Assembly (NCBI GenBank): GCA_946811695.1 | Contig: OX328125.1 | Location: 111,265,967-111,329,966 of the forward strand | Length of the DNA: 64,000 bases | Reading direction: 5' to 3' | Origin: Gonocerus acuteangulatus | Taxonomy: Eukaryota; Arthropoda; Insecta; Hemiptera; Coreidae | Shown here: one piece after another, positions 10,694 through 23,430 of the stretch | How positions within the stretch are numbered: position 1 is the first letter of the stretch | Layout of the letters: the number at the start of each line of letters is the position of its first letter | Notes under the pieces: model-generated | Databases searched by the model: none | Told to the model about the DNA's origin: nothing | Seen by the model: only the letters and a program-made list of their open reading frames with translations | Program-made: the position numbers and the translations under genes

Positions 10694-10884
10694 GGTGGCC
10701 CAGATAAAAATGAAAACTTGTTTCGTTTCTTGTTTTTCGATTTTCTCCTAAACGAAGCAAAACTGAGCAAACCTCTAAAGATCATTTTGCCTTAGTTTTA
10801 CGTCCCCTATACTTTCCTTAAGTTTTGCCATTTAAATTCGGGTCACCCTGTATAAGGCTTAATTAATAAACGCCCGCCCTGTAT
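10459..10884. repeat. Direct repeat of ~180 bp around (TA)n, with mariner-like CAGGGTG ends
   Basis: 10459-10638 and 10705-10884 are nearly identical (offset 245 bp): both run from AAATGAAAACTTGTTTCG through GGGTCACCCTGTATAAGG to CGCCCGCCCTGTATA. They flank (TA)n and a CAGGGTGGCCCAGATAA end at 10689. CAGGGTG termini next to TA suggest Tc1/mariner-type non-autonomous elements. Confidence 0.65.
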
Positions 10885-10945
10885 ACGGCAGGATTAATAA
10901 ACGCAGGTATCCTGAAGGCGTGTTGGTTCTGTTGGGTATTATCCT

Positions 10946-10978
10946 TTTTAAAACTTCTTCTTGTGCGGACTAGACATG

Positions 10979-11041
<63 letters not shown>

Positions 11042-11884
11042 CAGGGTGGCTCAGATAAGCGGGCCACAAGAGAAATATCTACTAAACGGTTTGAGATATC
11101 AAAATTTTTCAATTGGGCAAAGTTGTAGTTCTCGTCGAGATCTATAAATTGGTGCCCTCGGAAATGAGAAAATAACACTTCTAAGGGCTCAAATAGGCAT
11201 TTGAAAAAAAAGGGTTTCTTGTTTACCCATATTTTGCATTAGTTTTTTGAAATGTACTAACAGAAGAAAGAAGAACCGTGCAAGCGGGGTTTCAATGCGT
11301 CAAGTAGTTCTCTGTAAAAATAAGTTTTCATTTGCATGTATTCCTCAACTGAAATTCCAAAAAAAAGGAACTTGAATTCATTTAAACAGTATTTTTGTTA
11401 AGGGAGGGGCAATTCAGCACAGCCGAATGTGTTCAGGACTCAACAAAACGATTCCCATTAGTGTAAACTATAAAAGAATAAACTTAAAAATTGGAGCTTT
11501 AGGCATAAGAGTTGCCAAAAATACAGATCGCAAATATTGAATGACTTTTTTTTTGCAATAAATACAATTTTTACTGATGAACATATTCTCCTAAGCTGAA
11601 TTAACCCTTTCTTAACAAAAATACTATTTAAATAAATTCAAGTGCCTTTTTTTGAGGCATCGAAACCCCGTTTGCACGGTTCTTCCTTGTTTTGTTAGTA
11701 CATTTTAAAAATATAATGCAAAATATGGGTAAAGAGGAAACCCTTCCCTTCAAAGGCCTATTTGAGCCCATAGAAGTGCATTTTATAGATCTCGACGAGA
11801 ACAACAACTTTGTCCCTACAAAATGTTGATATCTCAAACCGTTTAGTTGTTATTTCTCTTTTGGCCCACTTATCCGGGCCACCC

Positions 11885-11943
<59 letters not shown>

Positions 11944-11977
11944 CATGTCTAGTCCGCACAAGAAGAAGTTTTAAAAA
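10946..11977. mobile_element. ~1.03-kb palindromic (fold-back) DNA element with nested TIRs
   Basis: The outer arms match inversely: TTTAAAACTTCTTCTTGTGC from about 10948 and its complement ending at 11976. Inside them both sides carry (TA)n (10980-11034 and 11897-11942), then CAGGGTGGCYCAGATAAG at 11042 and its complement ending at 11887. The inner core also mirrors, for example AACCGTGCAAGCGGGGTTTC at 11275 against GAAACCCCGTTTGCACGGTT near 11664; the centre is near 11460. The TIR and TA context suggest a mariner-like MITE inserted in a larger palindrome. No transposase is encoded. Confidence 0.75.
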
Positions 11978-13882
11978 AGTCCGACTCGCAGGAACTGCGT
12001 CATCTTAGCGCGGTTCCATTCATATCCCTAGTGTTATTTTGTAGACTTAGAATAGAAACAGTTATTACTTTGTTTGGATCATTCCTAATGTAAACAAATA
12101 TGAAAAAAAAAACAACAAGATTTCGGCTAGGGATGAAACTATCCTAAGCAGAAATTACTCTTTCTGCCGTCCCAAGTTTCGGTCTACGAAGACTCTTCTA
12201 CGAATATATTTCTAATTTACTTAACTTGCAGTGCTAACATATCCATTTTACTTTTAAATGCAATTAAACAAAATAAAATTGTACATGAAAATGAGAAAGT
12301 AGTGTTATTTTTTATTGAACTACGGCCACATTCAACAACAAAATATAATTATATTTCTAGTATAGAATTTGGCTGCATGACTTCCTACAGGTAAAGGTAA
12401 CTGTCAGCTGTCCTAGAATGCTTGATGAGAACAATGAATCTTGATTTATGAAGTGCAATAAAAGCCTACCTGAACCGGCAGACTACCTCGACCCGGACTG
12501 ACCCTACACGGCGAATATTTACGTTTTCAGTTCTGTTACAGGTTCAAAGAATTTGTATTTATTCCCCTGTTTTATTGAGAAATACATCCTCCTCCTAGAA
12601 GCAATAACGAAATAACAAGAAATAAAAACAGACAAAAAGAACCGTATAAATAAACGAAATCAATTATCGTTTATCAAACTTCTAAGTTTTATGTACTTAT
12701 TTCTCCGTTTGACATCGCCTAATCAAAACTTTCTTCAGAACCTGTTTTCTAAAGCATTTAGTAAGCTTTCGAATGGTAACCATCCGTTTACCAAGATTCT
12801 CAACCGTTTTCGAGATATTAAGGAAAGTATATGACGTTTCCAAAGCTTTTCATCTCTATTAATAAATTATTTTAATTTAACCCTTCCTTAACTCCAAACG
12901 TAAGTAAATTTTCAGCATACTAGTTTTGATGAAATTAGAACATGCAGAAAATGTTTCAACTGAATCCCATAATTCGAAGTACCAAAATCAAAGACAAAAA
13001 AAAAGTTCGAATAAACAAAATCAATTACTTAAAAGTTTTAAGCACTTATTTCTCCGATTGACATCGCTTATTCAATACTTTCTTTAGAACCTTTCTTGTA
13101 GACCATTTAGTAAGCTTTCGAATGGTAACCTTTCGCTTCCCAAGATTTTCAACCGTTTTCGAGATATTAAGAAATTATACGAAGTTCCCAAAACTTTTTA
13201 TTATTTCTGACAACAGAAAATTGGTCTCATTTTACCTATCCTGTTTTACACACATATACATTTTCCTTACAAATACAACATAAGAAATTACAAAAATAAA
13301 AAGCAATAAAAAACCAAGGGAAAGAGACAAAAATTACAAAAAGAACGACAAAAACCCGTTCATAAGAACAAAACAGACGTATTTGAAGTTTTAAGCACTT
13401 ATTTCTCCGATTGACATAACCTAATCAAAAATAGTTTTAGAATCATTTTTGTAGAGAATTTAGTAAGCTTTCAAATAGTTTCAATCCACTTACCACGATT
13501 TCCCAACCGTGTTCGAGATATTAATGAAAGTATACGACATTTCCAAAACTTTTCATGTCTGTTCATAAAATATTTTATTCTAACCCTTCCTTAACTCCAA
13601 ACGTAACATAACTTTCAACATATTAGTTTTAATGAAAGTAGAACATGCAGATAATGTTTCAACTGAATCCCGTTATTCTAAGTACCAAAATCAAAGACAA
13701 AAAGAACAGTTCGAATGAGCGAAATCAATTACTTAAAAGTTTTAAGCACGTATTTCTCCGATTGACATCGCTTATTCAATACTTTCTTTAGAACCTTTCT
13801 TGTAGACCATTTAGTAAGCTTTCGAATGGTAACCTTTCGCTTCCCAAGATTTTCAACCGTTTTCGAGATATTAAGAAATATA

Positions 13883-13940
<58 letters not shown>

Positions 13941-14767
13941 AAGAAATTATACGAAGTTCCCAAAACTTTTTATTATTTCTGACAACAGAAAATTGGTCTC
14001 ATTTTACCTATCCTGTTTTACACACACATACATTTTCCTTACAAATACAACATAAGAAATTACAAAAATAAAAAGCAATAAAAAACCAAGGGAAAGAGAC
14101 AAAAATTACAAAAAGAACGACAAAAACCCGTTCATAAGAACAAAACAGACGTATTTGAAGTTTTAAGCACTTATTTCTCCGATTGACATAACCTAATCAA
14201 AAATAGTTTTAGAGTCATTTTTGTAGAAAATTTAGTAAGCTTTCAAATAGTTTAAATCCACTTACCACGATTTCCCAACCGTGTTCGAGATATTAATGAA
14301 AGTATACGAAGTTTCCAAAACATTTCATGTCTGTTCATAAAATATTTTATTCTAACCCTTCCTTAACTCCAAACGTAACATAACTTTCAACATATTAGTT
14401 TTAATGAAAGTAGAACATGCAGATAATGTTTCAACTGAATCCCGTTATTCTAAGTACCCAAACCAAAAACGGTATTCAAAAACTATTTTTCCAATTTTCT
14501 CGACAACGGTTAAAGCTATCGCCTTGAAAATGGTTTCATTCGTTTTTCTAGCCCAAGAAGCCTATAAAACGAGTACTTACAAGCTTATGAACTCAAAAAC
14601 GTAAGCGTTACGATTTTTTCTGCGCGAATTTCGCCCCAAACGCCATCTTCCAGTGGGCGGATTTTGCTGGTTAACGAACTTGACCTTTCAAATTGGACGA
14701 CAGATTTTTGTACCAAATTTCATCAAAATCGGACCATTCGTCTTCTATTTAGAGAGCGAACAGACAA

Positions 14768-14828
<61 letters not shown>

Positions 14829-14988
14829 TATACATATATATATATATACAAATTTGAACCACCGTTATTTTCGGTTTCTAGGGGTTCTGAAACGCAAAAT
14901 TTTCTAGTCGGCACTTCCGGATTGTTTCATTGTATCAACCTTATAAGCGGGGTTCCTCCCTATGGGGGAGAGAGGAACCGCGCTAAAA
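11978..14988 (+). mobile_element. H1 Helitron/Helentron-like element with internal 703-bp duplication
   Basis: The 5' end AGTCCGACTCGCAGG is at 11978 and the 3' hairpin ends GGAACCGCGCTAA near 14985. Internal modules such as TATTTCTCCGATTGACAT recur; 12978-13680 is duplicated directly at 13681-14450. A (TA)n tract (14767-14850) sits about 140 bp before the 3' end as in the other copies. No coding sequence. Confidence 0.7.
13880..13938. repeat. Poly(T)/poly(A) insertion flanked by a 9-bp duplication
   Basis: An insertion made almost only of T17-18 then A38 is flanked on both sides by TTAAGAAAT (13871-13879 and 13939-13947). The sister duplication lacks it. It could be a minimal retroposition or homopolymer artefact. 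Confidence 0.6.
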
Positions 14989-15205
14989 GAGATCAATCGA
15001 AGCTCGCTCAAAAAGTTTTCTTCAAATCAGCATTACGTTCACTCGGCATAGGGACTTCACTCGGCATAGGGACTTCACTCGGCATAGGGACTTCACTCGG
15101 CATAGGGACTTCACTATTTTTTGCCCATTTAATATTTTTTTCTTGTCACAAAATCTCTTGGATATCATTTTTGATTAGTTAAGGAAGAATTTTAGCCCAT
15201 AAGAA
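14989..15205 (-). mobile_element. Dispersed element with 18-bp minisatellite (4 units)
   Basis: Reverse-complement relative of 4437-4850 with only about four units (15041-15113). Flanks match on both sides (TTCAAATCAGCATTACG; GGATATCATTTTTGATTAG). It directly follows an H1 3' end. Confidence 0.75.
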
Positions 15206-15286
15206 AATGGTAAAAAAAAAAGTTACAAGGTAGTATTACCTCTTAAGTTAAAATGTTATCTAGCCAATTGTTCTCCAAGAGATAAA
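15206..15286. other. Short AT-rich interval, nothing recognised
   Basis: No frame, repeat or structure could be supported between the minisatellite element and the next mobile element. Confidence 0.5.
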
Positions 15287-16219
15287 AGTCCGTCACGCAG
15301 GAGCTGCATAACTAAGCACTTTCATCAGAATTTGGGTAGTGTAGACTGCTTTCCAGAACAATTTGCTTAAAATATCCTACATAAATAAAATAAAAACGTG
15401 AATAGTTCTCATTTTGTAATGAGTAACTGATCAATTATTAATCTGCTTCCAGAGTTATGTTTACACATGGTACCTACTACACTACGTAATAAATACAAAA
15501 ATCCTCATATTATCGTATTTTGATCTAACGCAGGAACAGGATACAGTCACTCTAGTGGTAGAAAGCGCTCCTTGCGGCGGCTTTGTGAACCTACGTCTGT
15601 CGGCTTTTCTATTCAAATATATTACAAATTAAACCCCCGCTTTCCGATTGACCGATTCAGCTCATTTTTACAACACTTCTTTCTCATGAGTTACCCACGA
15701 CGTATACCGCGTTTCGTTACAATACAGCAGAAATTACGACCGGTATGAGTATATTAGGAATTTGGGTCCGGAGTAAACCCCCCCCTTCTAATGAACCGAT
15801 TTAGTTTATTTTTACAACACACATTTACCTGTGGATTAGCACTACGAATACCGAGTTTCGTCGAAATATACCAAAAATCACGGCTGGTAGTGGCGAATTG
15901 GTATTGTGGGTCCAGAGTAAACCCCCCCTCCTAATGAACCGATTTAGTTCATTTTTATATCTCACTTTTCTCTCCATATTACCACTACGAATACACAGTT
16001 TCGTTGAAATATAACAAATATTATGGCTGACATAGTCAAATAAGTGTTTTGGGTTCGGGGTAAAACCCCCCTTCCGGTGGACCGACTTTGGTGGTTAACG
16101 AACTCGTTCAATCGTTTGCTAATTGAATGCTATATACCAAGTTTCGTGACGAAAAAACAAAAACTCTGGCCGCTATCGTGTTAACAGACACATATATATA
16201 TATATATATATGCATATAT

Positions 16220-16283
<64 letters not shown>

Positions 16284-16406
16284 TTGAACGGGGGACATTT
16301 TCGGTGTCTACTAGGTAGGATCGATAAAGATTTGAAGAAATTTTTCAAAAATTCCGTCATGAGTCCAACCTCAATAGCTACTTTCCTTCGGAGGAAAGTC
16401 CTAAAA
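15287..16406 (+). mobile_element. H2 Helitron/Helentron-like non-autonomous element
   Basis: The 5' end is AGTCCGTCACGCAGGAGC, followed by TAAGCACTTTC near 15310. The 3' end is the hairpin ACTTTCCTTCGGAGGAAAGT then CCTAA. The core GCACTTTCCTC near the 5' end is inverted at the 3' end, so it has subterminal inverted repeats plus a 3' hairpin. The body holds three to four degenerate ~130-bp modules (each with a CGATTYAGTTCATTTTTA-like start and a GAGTTTCGTYGAAATATA-like phrase), then (TA)n at 16190-16280 about 125 bp before the 3' end. No transposase. Confidence 0.7.
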
Positions 16407-16700
16407 GGTTCATTCCAATATTTTTTTTTTTTTACATTTAATTGGTTTCTCTTTCTATTTATTTGCTCTACTTCTGACTCTGAAATATTTATATTTATAT
16501 ATATTTTAGGAGCTCCGCTACTTGGCTATTTTCTCCTTTGATTTCATAATTACAATTTGTAAAAAATAAAGTATTGAACATTACAGGAAATAATGTCATA
16601 AACATTAGGGTACATAACAAATAAAAAGAAAATATTAATACAACAAAATGAATTCCATCATATAGATTTCGAACAGCTGTGCGCAGTGTATTGGTCTTAA
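16407..16700. other. AT-rich interval without recognisable gene
   Basis: T-rich then A-rich sequence; no homologous segment elsewhere in the window was noticed. It may be the 3' flank of the decayed ORF1 to its right. Confidence 0.4.
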
Positions 16701-16728
16701 TAAAGGAAATAGAAACACTACTTCTTCT

Positions 16729-17520
16729 TTATATTGTGTTCTTCTTTATTCCTGACTCCTGTGTTCTTCCAGTTTTCGGAGTGTTTTTTCCTTTAATTCG
16801 TAATCCCTTCACCGTTTCCGCCTTTCTATCTTTTGGATTTCCTTTCGGAGTCCTTCTCTTCTTCTCGTCCATGTTAGTAGTTGAACATCCAGGGCCATTA
16901 TCTTCTAGAGGAGGAAGATCTAAGTGAATATCACTATCCGTCGAAGCTTCCTGTGACTCTTGTAGTCCTAGTCTCTTAGCACTTTTCTCTAATAACATAG
17001 TCAACTTTAAGTCTATGTCCATATCTGTCAGCTCATCGTTTCTCTCCCAAATATCCTAGGTCTCTTGTTTTCCAATTTCTGATGGAGGTAAATACTGCCG
17101 ATTCAGACCTGTGGTGATCTCTTCTTCTACGATAGGTTCATTCTCTTCGTTTTTCTTTAATAGCTGCATTTTAGGATATTTTGTTACAGTTTCATCATTT
17201 ATTAAATGAGCTTTTATTTGATATCTCTTTTTAGTAATGTCAGAGAATTTTGTGGAACTGTTTCGATCGATGTTAATATGATCAGTCTCAGTGATAATAA
17301 CTTTACGCTGTACAGGACACGCGGCAGCTAAATGATTGCCTTTGAAATTGAAACAGCTGATACGTTCTGTAGTAAGATATATTTTCCATGACAAATCTTG
17401 AACTCTTATAACCAAAGAGGAAGGTAGCATGTTGCTATGTTCAGGATTAATGAACAGCTGTCTCCTATGGCTAAGCACATGGGCTAAGCGTGGGTCTTGT
17501 ACTCGCTTCGGCGGTACATA
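16729..17520 (-). pseudogene. Gag-like ORF1 of a non-LTR retrotransposon, one nonsense codon
   Basis: A single minus-strand frame runs from about 17520 to 16729, interrupted by one TAG at 17053-17055. The N-terminal part reads PPKRVQDPRLAHVLSHRR, then LPSSLVIRVQDLSW and CFNFKGNHLAAAC. This resembles the zinc-knuckle region of Jockey/I-type ORF1 proteins, but the second Cys is Phe and the spacing is one residue short. The C-terminal part is charged (EKKRRTPKGNPKDRK). ORF1 proteins bind element RNA in the RNP. The matching ORF2 is not adjacent; the two RNase H pieces in the window may or may not belong to the same family. Confidence 0.65.
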
Positions 17521-17654
17521 CCTATACTAAAATTGGAACGACTCTGAAATAGCTTTACAGGCAAAATAGCTTTGTAGTTTAAACCAGGCAGAATGAGAAA
17601 ACACATTATTCCTGAGTATTCCAAATAACATGCTTGAAGCTAGCGTATATATAG

Positions 17655-18083
17655 CAGAGTTGGGCATAATTTTATTTATAAATAAAAATACAAATTTATT
17701 CGTACTTCATATATTTGTGAATATGAATATAAATAAATTCGTACTTCATATACTTGTGAATACGAATATAAATAAATTCGTATTCATAAGTGTGAATACG
17801 AATTTATTTTTATTCACATATATTAAATATAAAAATACAAATAAAATTTTATTCGCAAATTTTTCTGCGAATAAAAATAAATTCACAGAAAAAATTGTAA
17901 ATAATCACAAAAAATGTGAATATTTACAAAAAATCGAATGATTAAAAAAAAAATTACATTAAAATATACGAAGAAAAATTTATTCACATTATAATTTGTG
18001 AATAAAAATTTATTCACAATAAAATTCGCAAATAAATTATGAATTTATTCGTATTAAGATGATATTACGAAAGTTATTGAAGG

Positions 18084-18120
<37 letters not shown>

Positions 18121-18684
18121 GCGTTTAACGTCTAGGTTATTACCACCGCGAGACCACCAGCCATGCTGCAGGGACACAATTTGTCATCTGTACCTCCGTA
18201 AAAAAAAAATAAAAAAAAAAAAAAAATAAATAAAAAAAAAATAAAAAATCGGCACCTTCAATAACTTTCATAATATCATTTTAATACGAATAAATCCATA
18301 ATTTATTTGCGAATTTTATTGTGAATAAATTTTTATTCACAAATTATAATGTGAATAAATTTTTATTCGTATATTTTAATGTGATTTTTTTTTGTAATCA
18401 CTTGATTTTTTGTAAATATTCACATTTTTTGTGATTATTTACAATTTTTTCTGTGAATTTATTTTTATTCGCAGAAAAATTTGCGAATAAAATTTTATTT
18501 GTATTTTTATATTTAATATATGTGAATAAAAATAAATTCGTATTCACACTTATGAATAAGAATTTATTTATATTCGTATTCACAAATATATGAAGTACGA
18601 ATTTATTTATATTCGTATTCACAAATATATGAAGTACGAATAAATTCGTATTTTTATTTATAAATAAAATTATGCCCAACTCTG
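17655..18684. mobile_element. hAT-type fold-back element with AT-rich arms
   Basis: Termini CAGAGTTGGGCATAATTTT and its complement ending TGCCCAACTCTG, with long inverted arms (about 17655-18060 and 18270-18684). ATATATAG occurs immediately outside both ends (17647-17654, 18685-18692), an 8-bp target duplication as hAT transposases make, though in TA-rich sequence this is weaker evidence. The arms consist of repeated AATAAATTCGTATTC-like words. The loop contains poly-T and a SINE-like piece (18118-18200). No transposase. Confidence 0.75.
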
Positions 18685-18826
18685 ATATATAGCATATATA
18701 TAGCATATATAGCATATATATAGTATATATAGCATATATAGCATATATATAGTATATATAGCATATATAGCATATATATAGTATATATAGCATATATAGC
18801 ATATATATAGCATATATAGCATATAT
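18685..18826. repeat. AT-rich minisatellite (TATATAGCA words)
   Basis: Alternating TATATAGCA and TATATAGTA words tandemly repeated next to the hAT element; only a simple repeat. Confidence 0.8.
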
Positions 18827-19134
18827 TTACATACCATAAACGGGTATTTAATTATGAAATGAAATGGTAGCTTTGAGATCGGTCCAGGCTATTTAATTTA
18901 AATAAAACCTTTCAAACGTGAATTCCCTGTAAAATCTTCTTTCATATCTAGCTTCAAAGCAACATGGCTTTCATCTCGACAAAGAACTAGAAATCTTTCG
19001 CTTCAAAGAATTTCCAATCTGAAGTTTTAATAAATTAAAAGGCTTTCGAGGGACGCTGAGGCGAAAAAAACTGTTAGAATTGTGAAGAGTTCCAACCAAC
19101 AGGTCGAACGGATTCAGGAACCTGATAGAGCACG

Positions 19135-19137
<3 letters not shown>
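18827..19137. other. Interval with no recognised feature
   Basis: Moderately AT-rich, no long frame and no repeat partner noticed in this window. Confidence 0.4.

Positions 19138-19195
<58 letters not shown>
19138..19195. repeat. (TA)n microsatellite
   Basis: Uninterrupted TA tract followed by GTGTGTG. Confidence 0.9.
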
Positions 19196-19201
<6 letters not shown>

Positions 19202-19299
19202 TTATGTTTAGACATGACATAAACAATGTTATAAAAAGACACATCATGAACAAGTGCCAAACTGACTGGACATTCACACAAGACAACAAGCTATGAGAG

Positions 19300-19606
19300 A
19301 TTAAGCCGACAATAGGAGCCTTGAGTTCCAGTATTCGGAATGTAAGGCGAGAAGAAGTCGTGCTTACTAGACTACGAATTGGACATTCACACTTGACACA
19401 TTCATATTTGATGACAAGACAGGACAAACCGATTTGTACACTTTGCAACGTTCCTTTAACAATCAAACACATACTTACAGACTGCAGTGAAAGGGAAGAC
19501 ATTCACTTACCTACAGACTTACAAGAATTGCTTAAACAGGACAGTATACACATTGATAATATTCTAAAATATTTAAAAAATAAAAATAAGTTCAAACGTT
19601 TTTACG
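19300..19606 (+). pseudogene. Non-LTR retrotransposon C-terminal fragment (post-RNase H zinc motif)
   Basis: The frame encodes EEVVLTRLRIGHSHLTHSYL followed by CTLCNVPLTIKHILTDC, the conserved C-terminal Cys/His module of Jockey/I-type elements, and then LPTDLQELLKQ. Compare the related but distinct modules at 9820-10000 and 49100-49555. RNase H is missing upstream. A SINE is inserted right after the coding part at about 19608, so the frame that continues into it is not biological. Confidence 0.75.
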
Positions 19607-19607
19607 T

Positions 19608-19949
19608 TGGGGGCGAGGTTAGCTCAGTGGTAGAGGAGCACTGGACTAATAAGTTGGAGGACCTGAGTTCAAATCCCGAACAAGCACTAAAGATTTTTTC
19701 TTCTAGTGTCTTCGTTCATGGGTTGAATTCGGCCTCCCTGACCGTCCGTAGGCCAACCCAGCCTTTAATTAATTTAATAATGGGTACCTTGGGTGCTAAT
19801 GAATCAAGCAGTCGAAGCAGCCAAGGGGAAAATCAGGCGGCCGGAGCTTAGTACTGACCACACTATCTCCCTAGTGTGCCGTATGGTCATGAATCAGATA
19901 CCTCTATAGTATCTACCCCTCAGGGCCCTCGTGGCCTGTTACGGGACTG

Positions 19950-19950
<1 letters not shown>
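19608..19950 (+). repeat. tRNA-Ile-derived SINE
   Basis: Starts GGGGGCGAGGTTAGCTCAG (A box) and has GAGTTCAAATCCCG (B box), internal pol III promoter elements; the anticodon-loop position reads CTAATAA, that is anticodon AAT as in tRNA-Ile. The tRNA-unrelated body includes GTTGAATTCGGCCTCCCTGA and GGGTGCTAATGA and ends CGGGACTGATTTA before (TA)n. Other copies lie at 49608 (plus) and 53325 (minus). Confidence 0.85.

Positions 19951-19998
<48 letters not shown>
19951..19998. repeat. (TA)n microsatellite at the SINE 3' end
   Basis: TA tract continuous with the SINE tail TTTATATA. The same junction is present at 50010, so TA may be part of the tail or a preferred insertion site. Confidence 0.85.
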
Positions 19999-20002
<4 letters not shown>

Positions 20003-20334
20003 AGCGGATCAGTGGTGTGGCAGTCAGCAGGATTTTTTTGAAGGAGTAGTGATTTTCGAAAAGTTATCCCTAACCAGAAGCTTTTATTAATTTCTACTAT
20101 TTTATTCATATTACGGTTTGAATGTGATAATTTTGAACATTGAATGTACATTAGCCTAAATGAAAATTTAATGCTAATGTCAAAAATGTAATGAATCGTT
20201 ATAAAAAAATGCGCACAAGCAGAGAAATTGGAGTTGTACTTGGAAAAACACGGGTTTTTCTAAAGAACCTTATGTCTGGAACGGACTGAGATGGTGGTTG
20301 GTAGTGTTGAACTACATTTTTGTCTAGTGCACCC

Positions 20335-20366
20335 CCTGAAGGATTGTCATTAACTTGTAGGACACC

Positions 20367-20430
<64 letters not shown>
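20335..20430. repeat. Mariner-like terminal sequence plus (TA)n
   Basis: GGACACCCTGTGTA next to (TA)n resembles the complement of TACACAGGGTGTCC-type Tc1/mariner ends. The rest of such an element to the left (20000-20335) is not recognisable. The TA tract is also the left border of the macro-repeat that follows. Confidence 0.45.
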
Positions 20431-21080
<650 letters not shown>

Positions 21081-22757
21081 AAAACCCTACACGGGACAGC
21101 ATCTGCAGCACTCATTGACAACACAACATACCACTCAAAACCCTACACGGGACAGCATCTGCAGCACTCACTTGCAGCACAAAATACCACTCAAAACACT
21201 ACACGGGGCAGCATCTGCAGCACTCATTGACAACACAACATACTACTCAAAACACTACACGGGACAGCATCTGCAGCACTCATTGACAACACAACATACC
21301 ACTCAAAACACTACACGGGACAGCATCTGCAGCACTCATTGGCAACACAACATACCACTCAAAACACTGCACGGGACAGCATCTGCAGCACTCATTGACA
21401 ACACAACATACTACTCAAAACACTACACGGGACAGCATCTGCAGCACTCATTGACAACACAACATACCACTCAAAACACTACACGGGACAGCATCTGCAG
21501 CACTCATTGGCAACACAACATACCACTCAAAACACTACACGGGACAGCATCTGCAGCACTCATTGACAACACAACATACCACTCAAAACACTACACGGGA
21601 CAGCATCTGCAGCACTCATTGACAACACAACATACTACTCAAAACACTACACGGGACAGCATCTGCAGCACTCATTGACAACACAACATACTACTCAAAA
21701 CACTACACGGGACAGCATCTGCAGCACTCATTGACAACACAACATACCACTCAAAACACTACACGGGACAGCATCTGCAGCACTCATTGGCAACACAACA
21801 TACCACTCAAAACACTGCACGGGACAGCATCTGCAGCACTCATTGACAACACAACATACCACTCAAAACACTACACGGGACAGCATCTGCAGCACTCATT
21901 GACAACACAACATACCACTCAAAACACTACACGGGACAGCATCTGCAGCACTCATTGGCAACACAACATACCACTCAAAACACTGCACGGGACAGCATCT
22001 GCAGCACTCATTGACAACACAACATACCACTCAAAACACTGCACGGGACAGCATCTGCAGCACTCATTGACAACACAACATACAACTCAAAACTCTACAC
22101 GGGACAGCATCTGCAGCACTCATTGACAACACAACATACCACTCAAAACACTACACGGGACAGCATCTGCAGCACTCATTGACAACACAACATACAATTC
22201 AAAACCCTACACGGGACAGCATCTGCAGCACTCATTGACAACACAACATACTACTCAAAACACTACACGGGACAGCATCTGCAGCACTCATTGACAGCAC
22301 AACATACTACTCAAAACACTACACGGGACAGCATCTGCAGCACTCATTGACAGCACAACATACTACTCAAAACACTACACGGGACAGCATCTTCAGCACT
22401 CATTGACAACACAACATACAATTCAAAACCCTACACGGGACAGCATCTGCAGCACTCATTGACAACACAACATACCACTCAAAACACTACACGGGACAGC
22501 ATCTGCAGCACTCATTGACAACACAACATACCACTCAAAACACTACACGGGACAGCATCTGCAGCACTCATTGACAACACAACATACAATTCAAAACCCT
22601 ACACGGGACAGCATCTGCAGCACTCATTGACAACACAACATACTACTCAAAACACTACACGGGACAGCATCTGCAGCACTCATTGACAGCACAACATACT
22701 ACTCAAAACACTACACGGGACAGCATCTGCAGCACTCATTGACAGCACAACATACTA
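21081..22757 (+). repeat. 56-bp satellite array 1 (about 30 units), derived from RNase H coding sequence
   Basis: The unit starts AAAACACTACACGGGACAGC and has a strict 56-bp period (first units at 21081, 21137, 21193). The first unit follows IFTDGS in frame and encodes KTLHGTASAALIDNTTYHS, an RNase H segment between the first catalytic Asp and the TAEL helix. The length equals 30 x 56 minus 3; it breaks into (TA)n after CATACTA. It carries about 10 more units before the TACAACTCAAAACTCTAC variant than arrays 2-4. Confidence 0.95.
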
Positions 22758-22778
22758 TATATATATATATATATATAT

Positions 22779-23430
<652 letters not shown>

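Noticed and set aside
16190..16280. Many ORFs with runs of Ile-Tyr, and similar ones across the window
   Set aside because: Translation of (TA)n microsatellites; no coding evidence.
19608..19690. Functional tRNA-Ile gene (also at 49608 and 53560-53632, and tRNA-like heads at 42971 and 46496)
   Set aside because: Acceptor stems do not pair, the anticodon stems are poor, and each continues into a repeated non-tRNA body: these are SINE heads.
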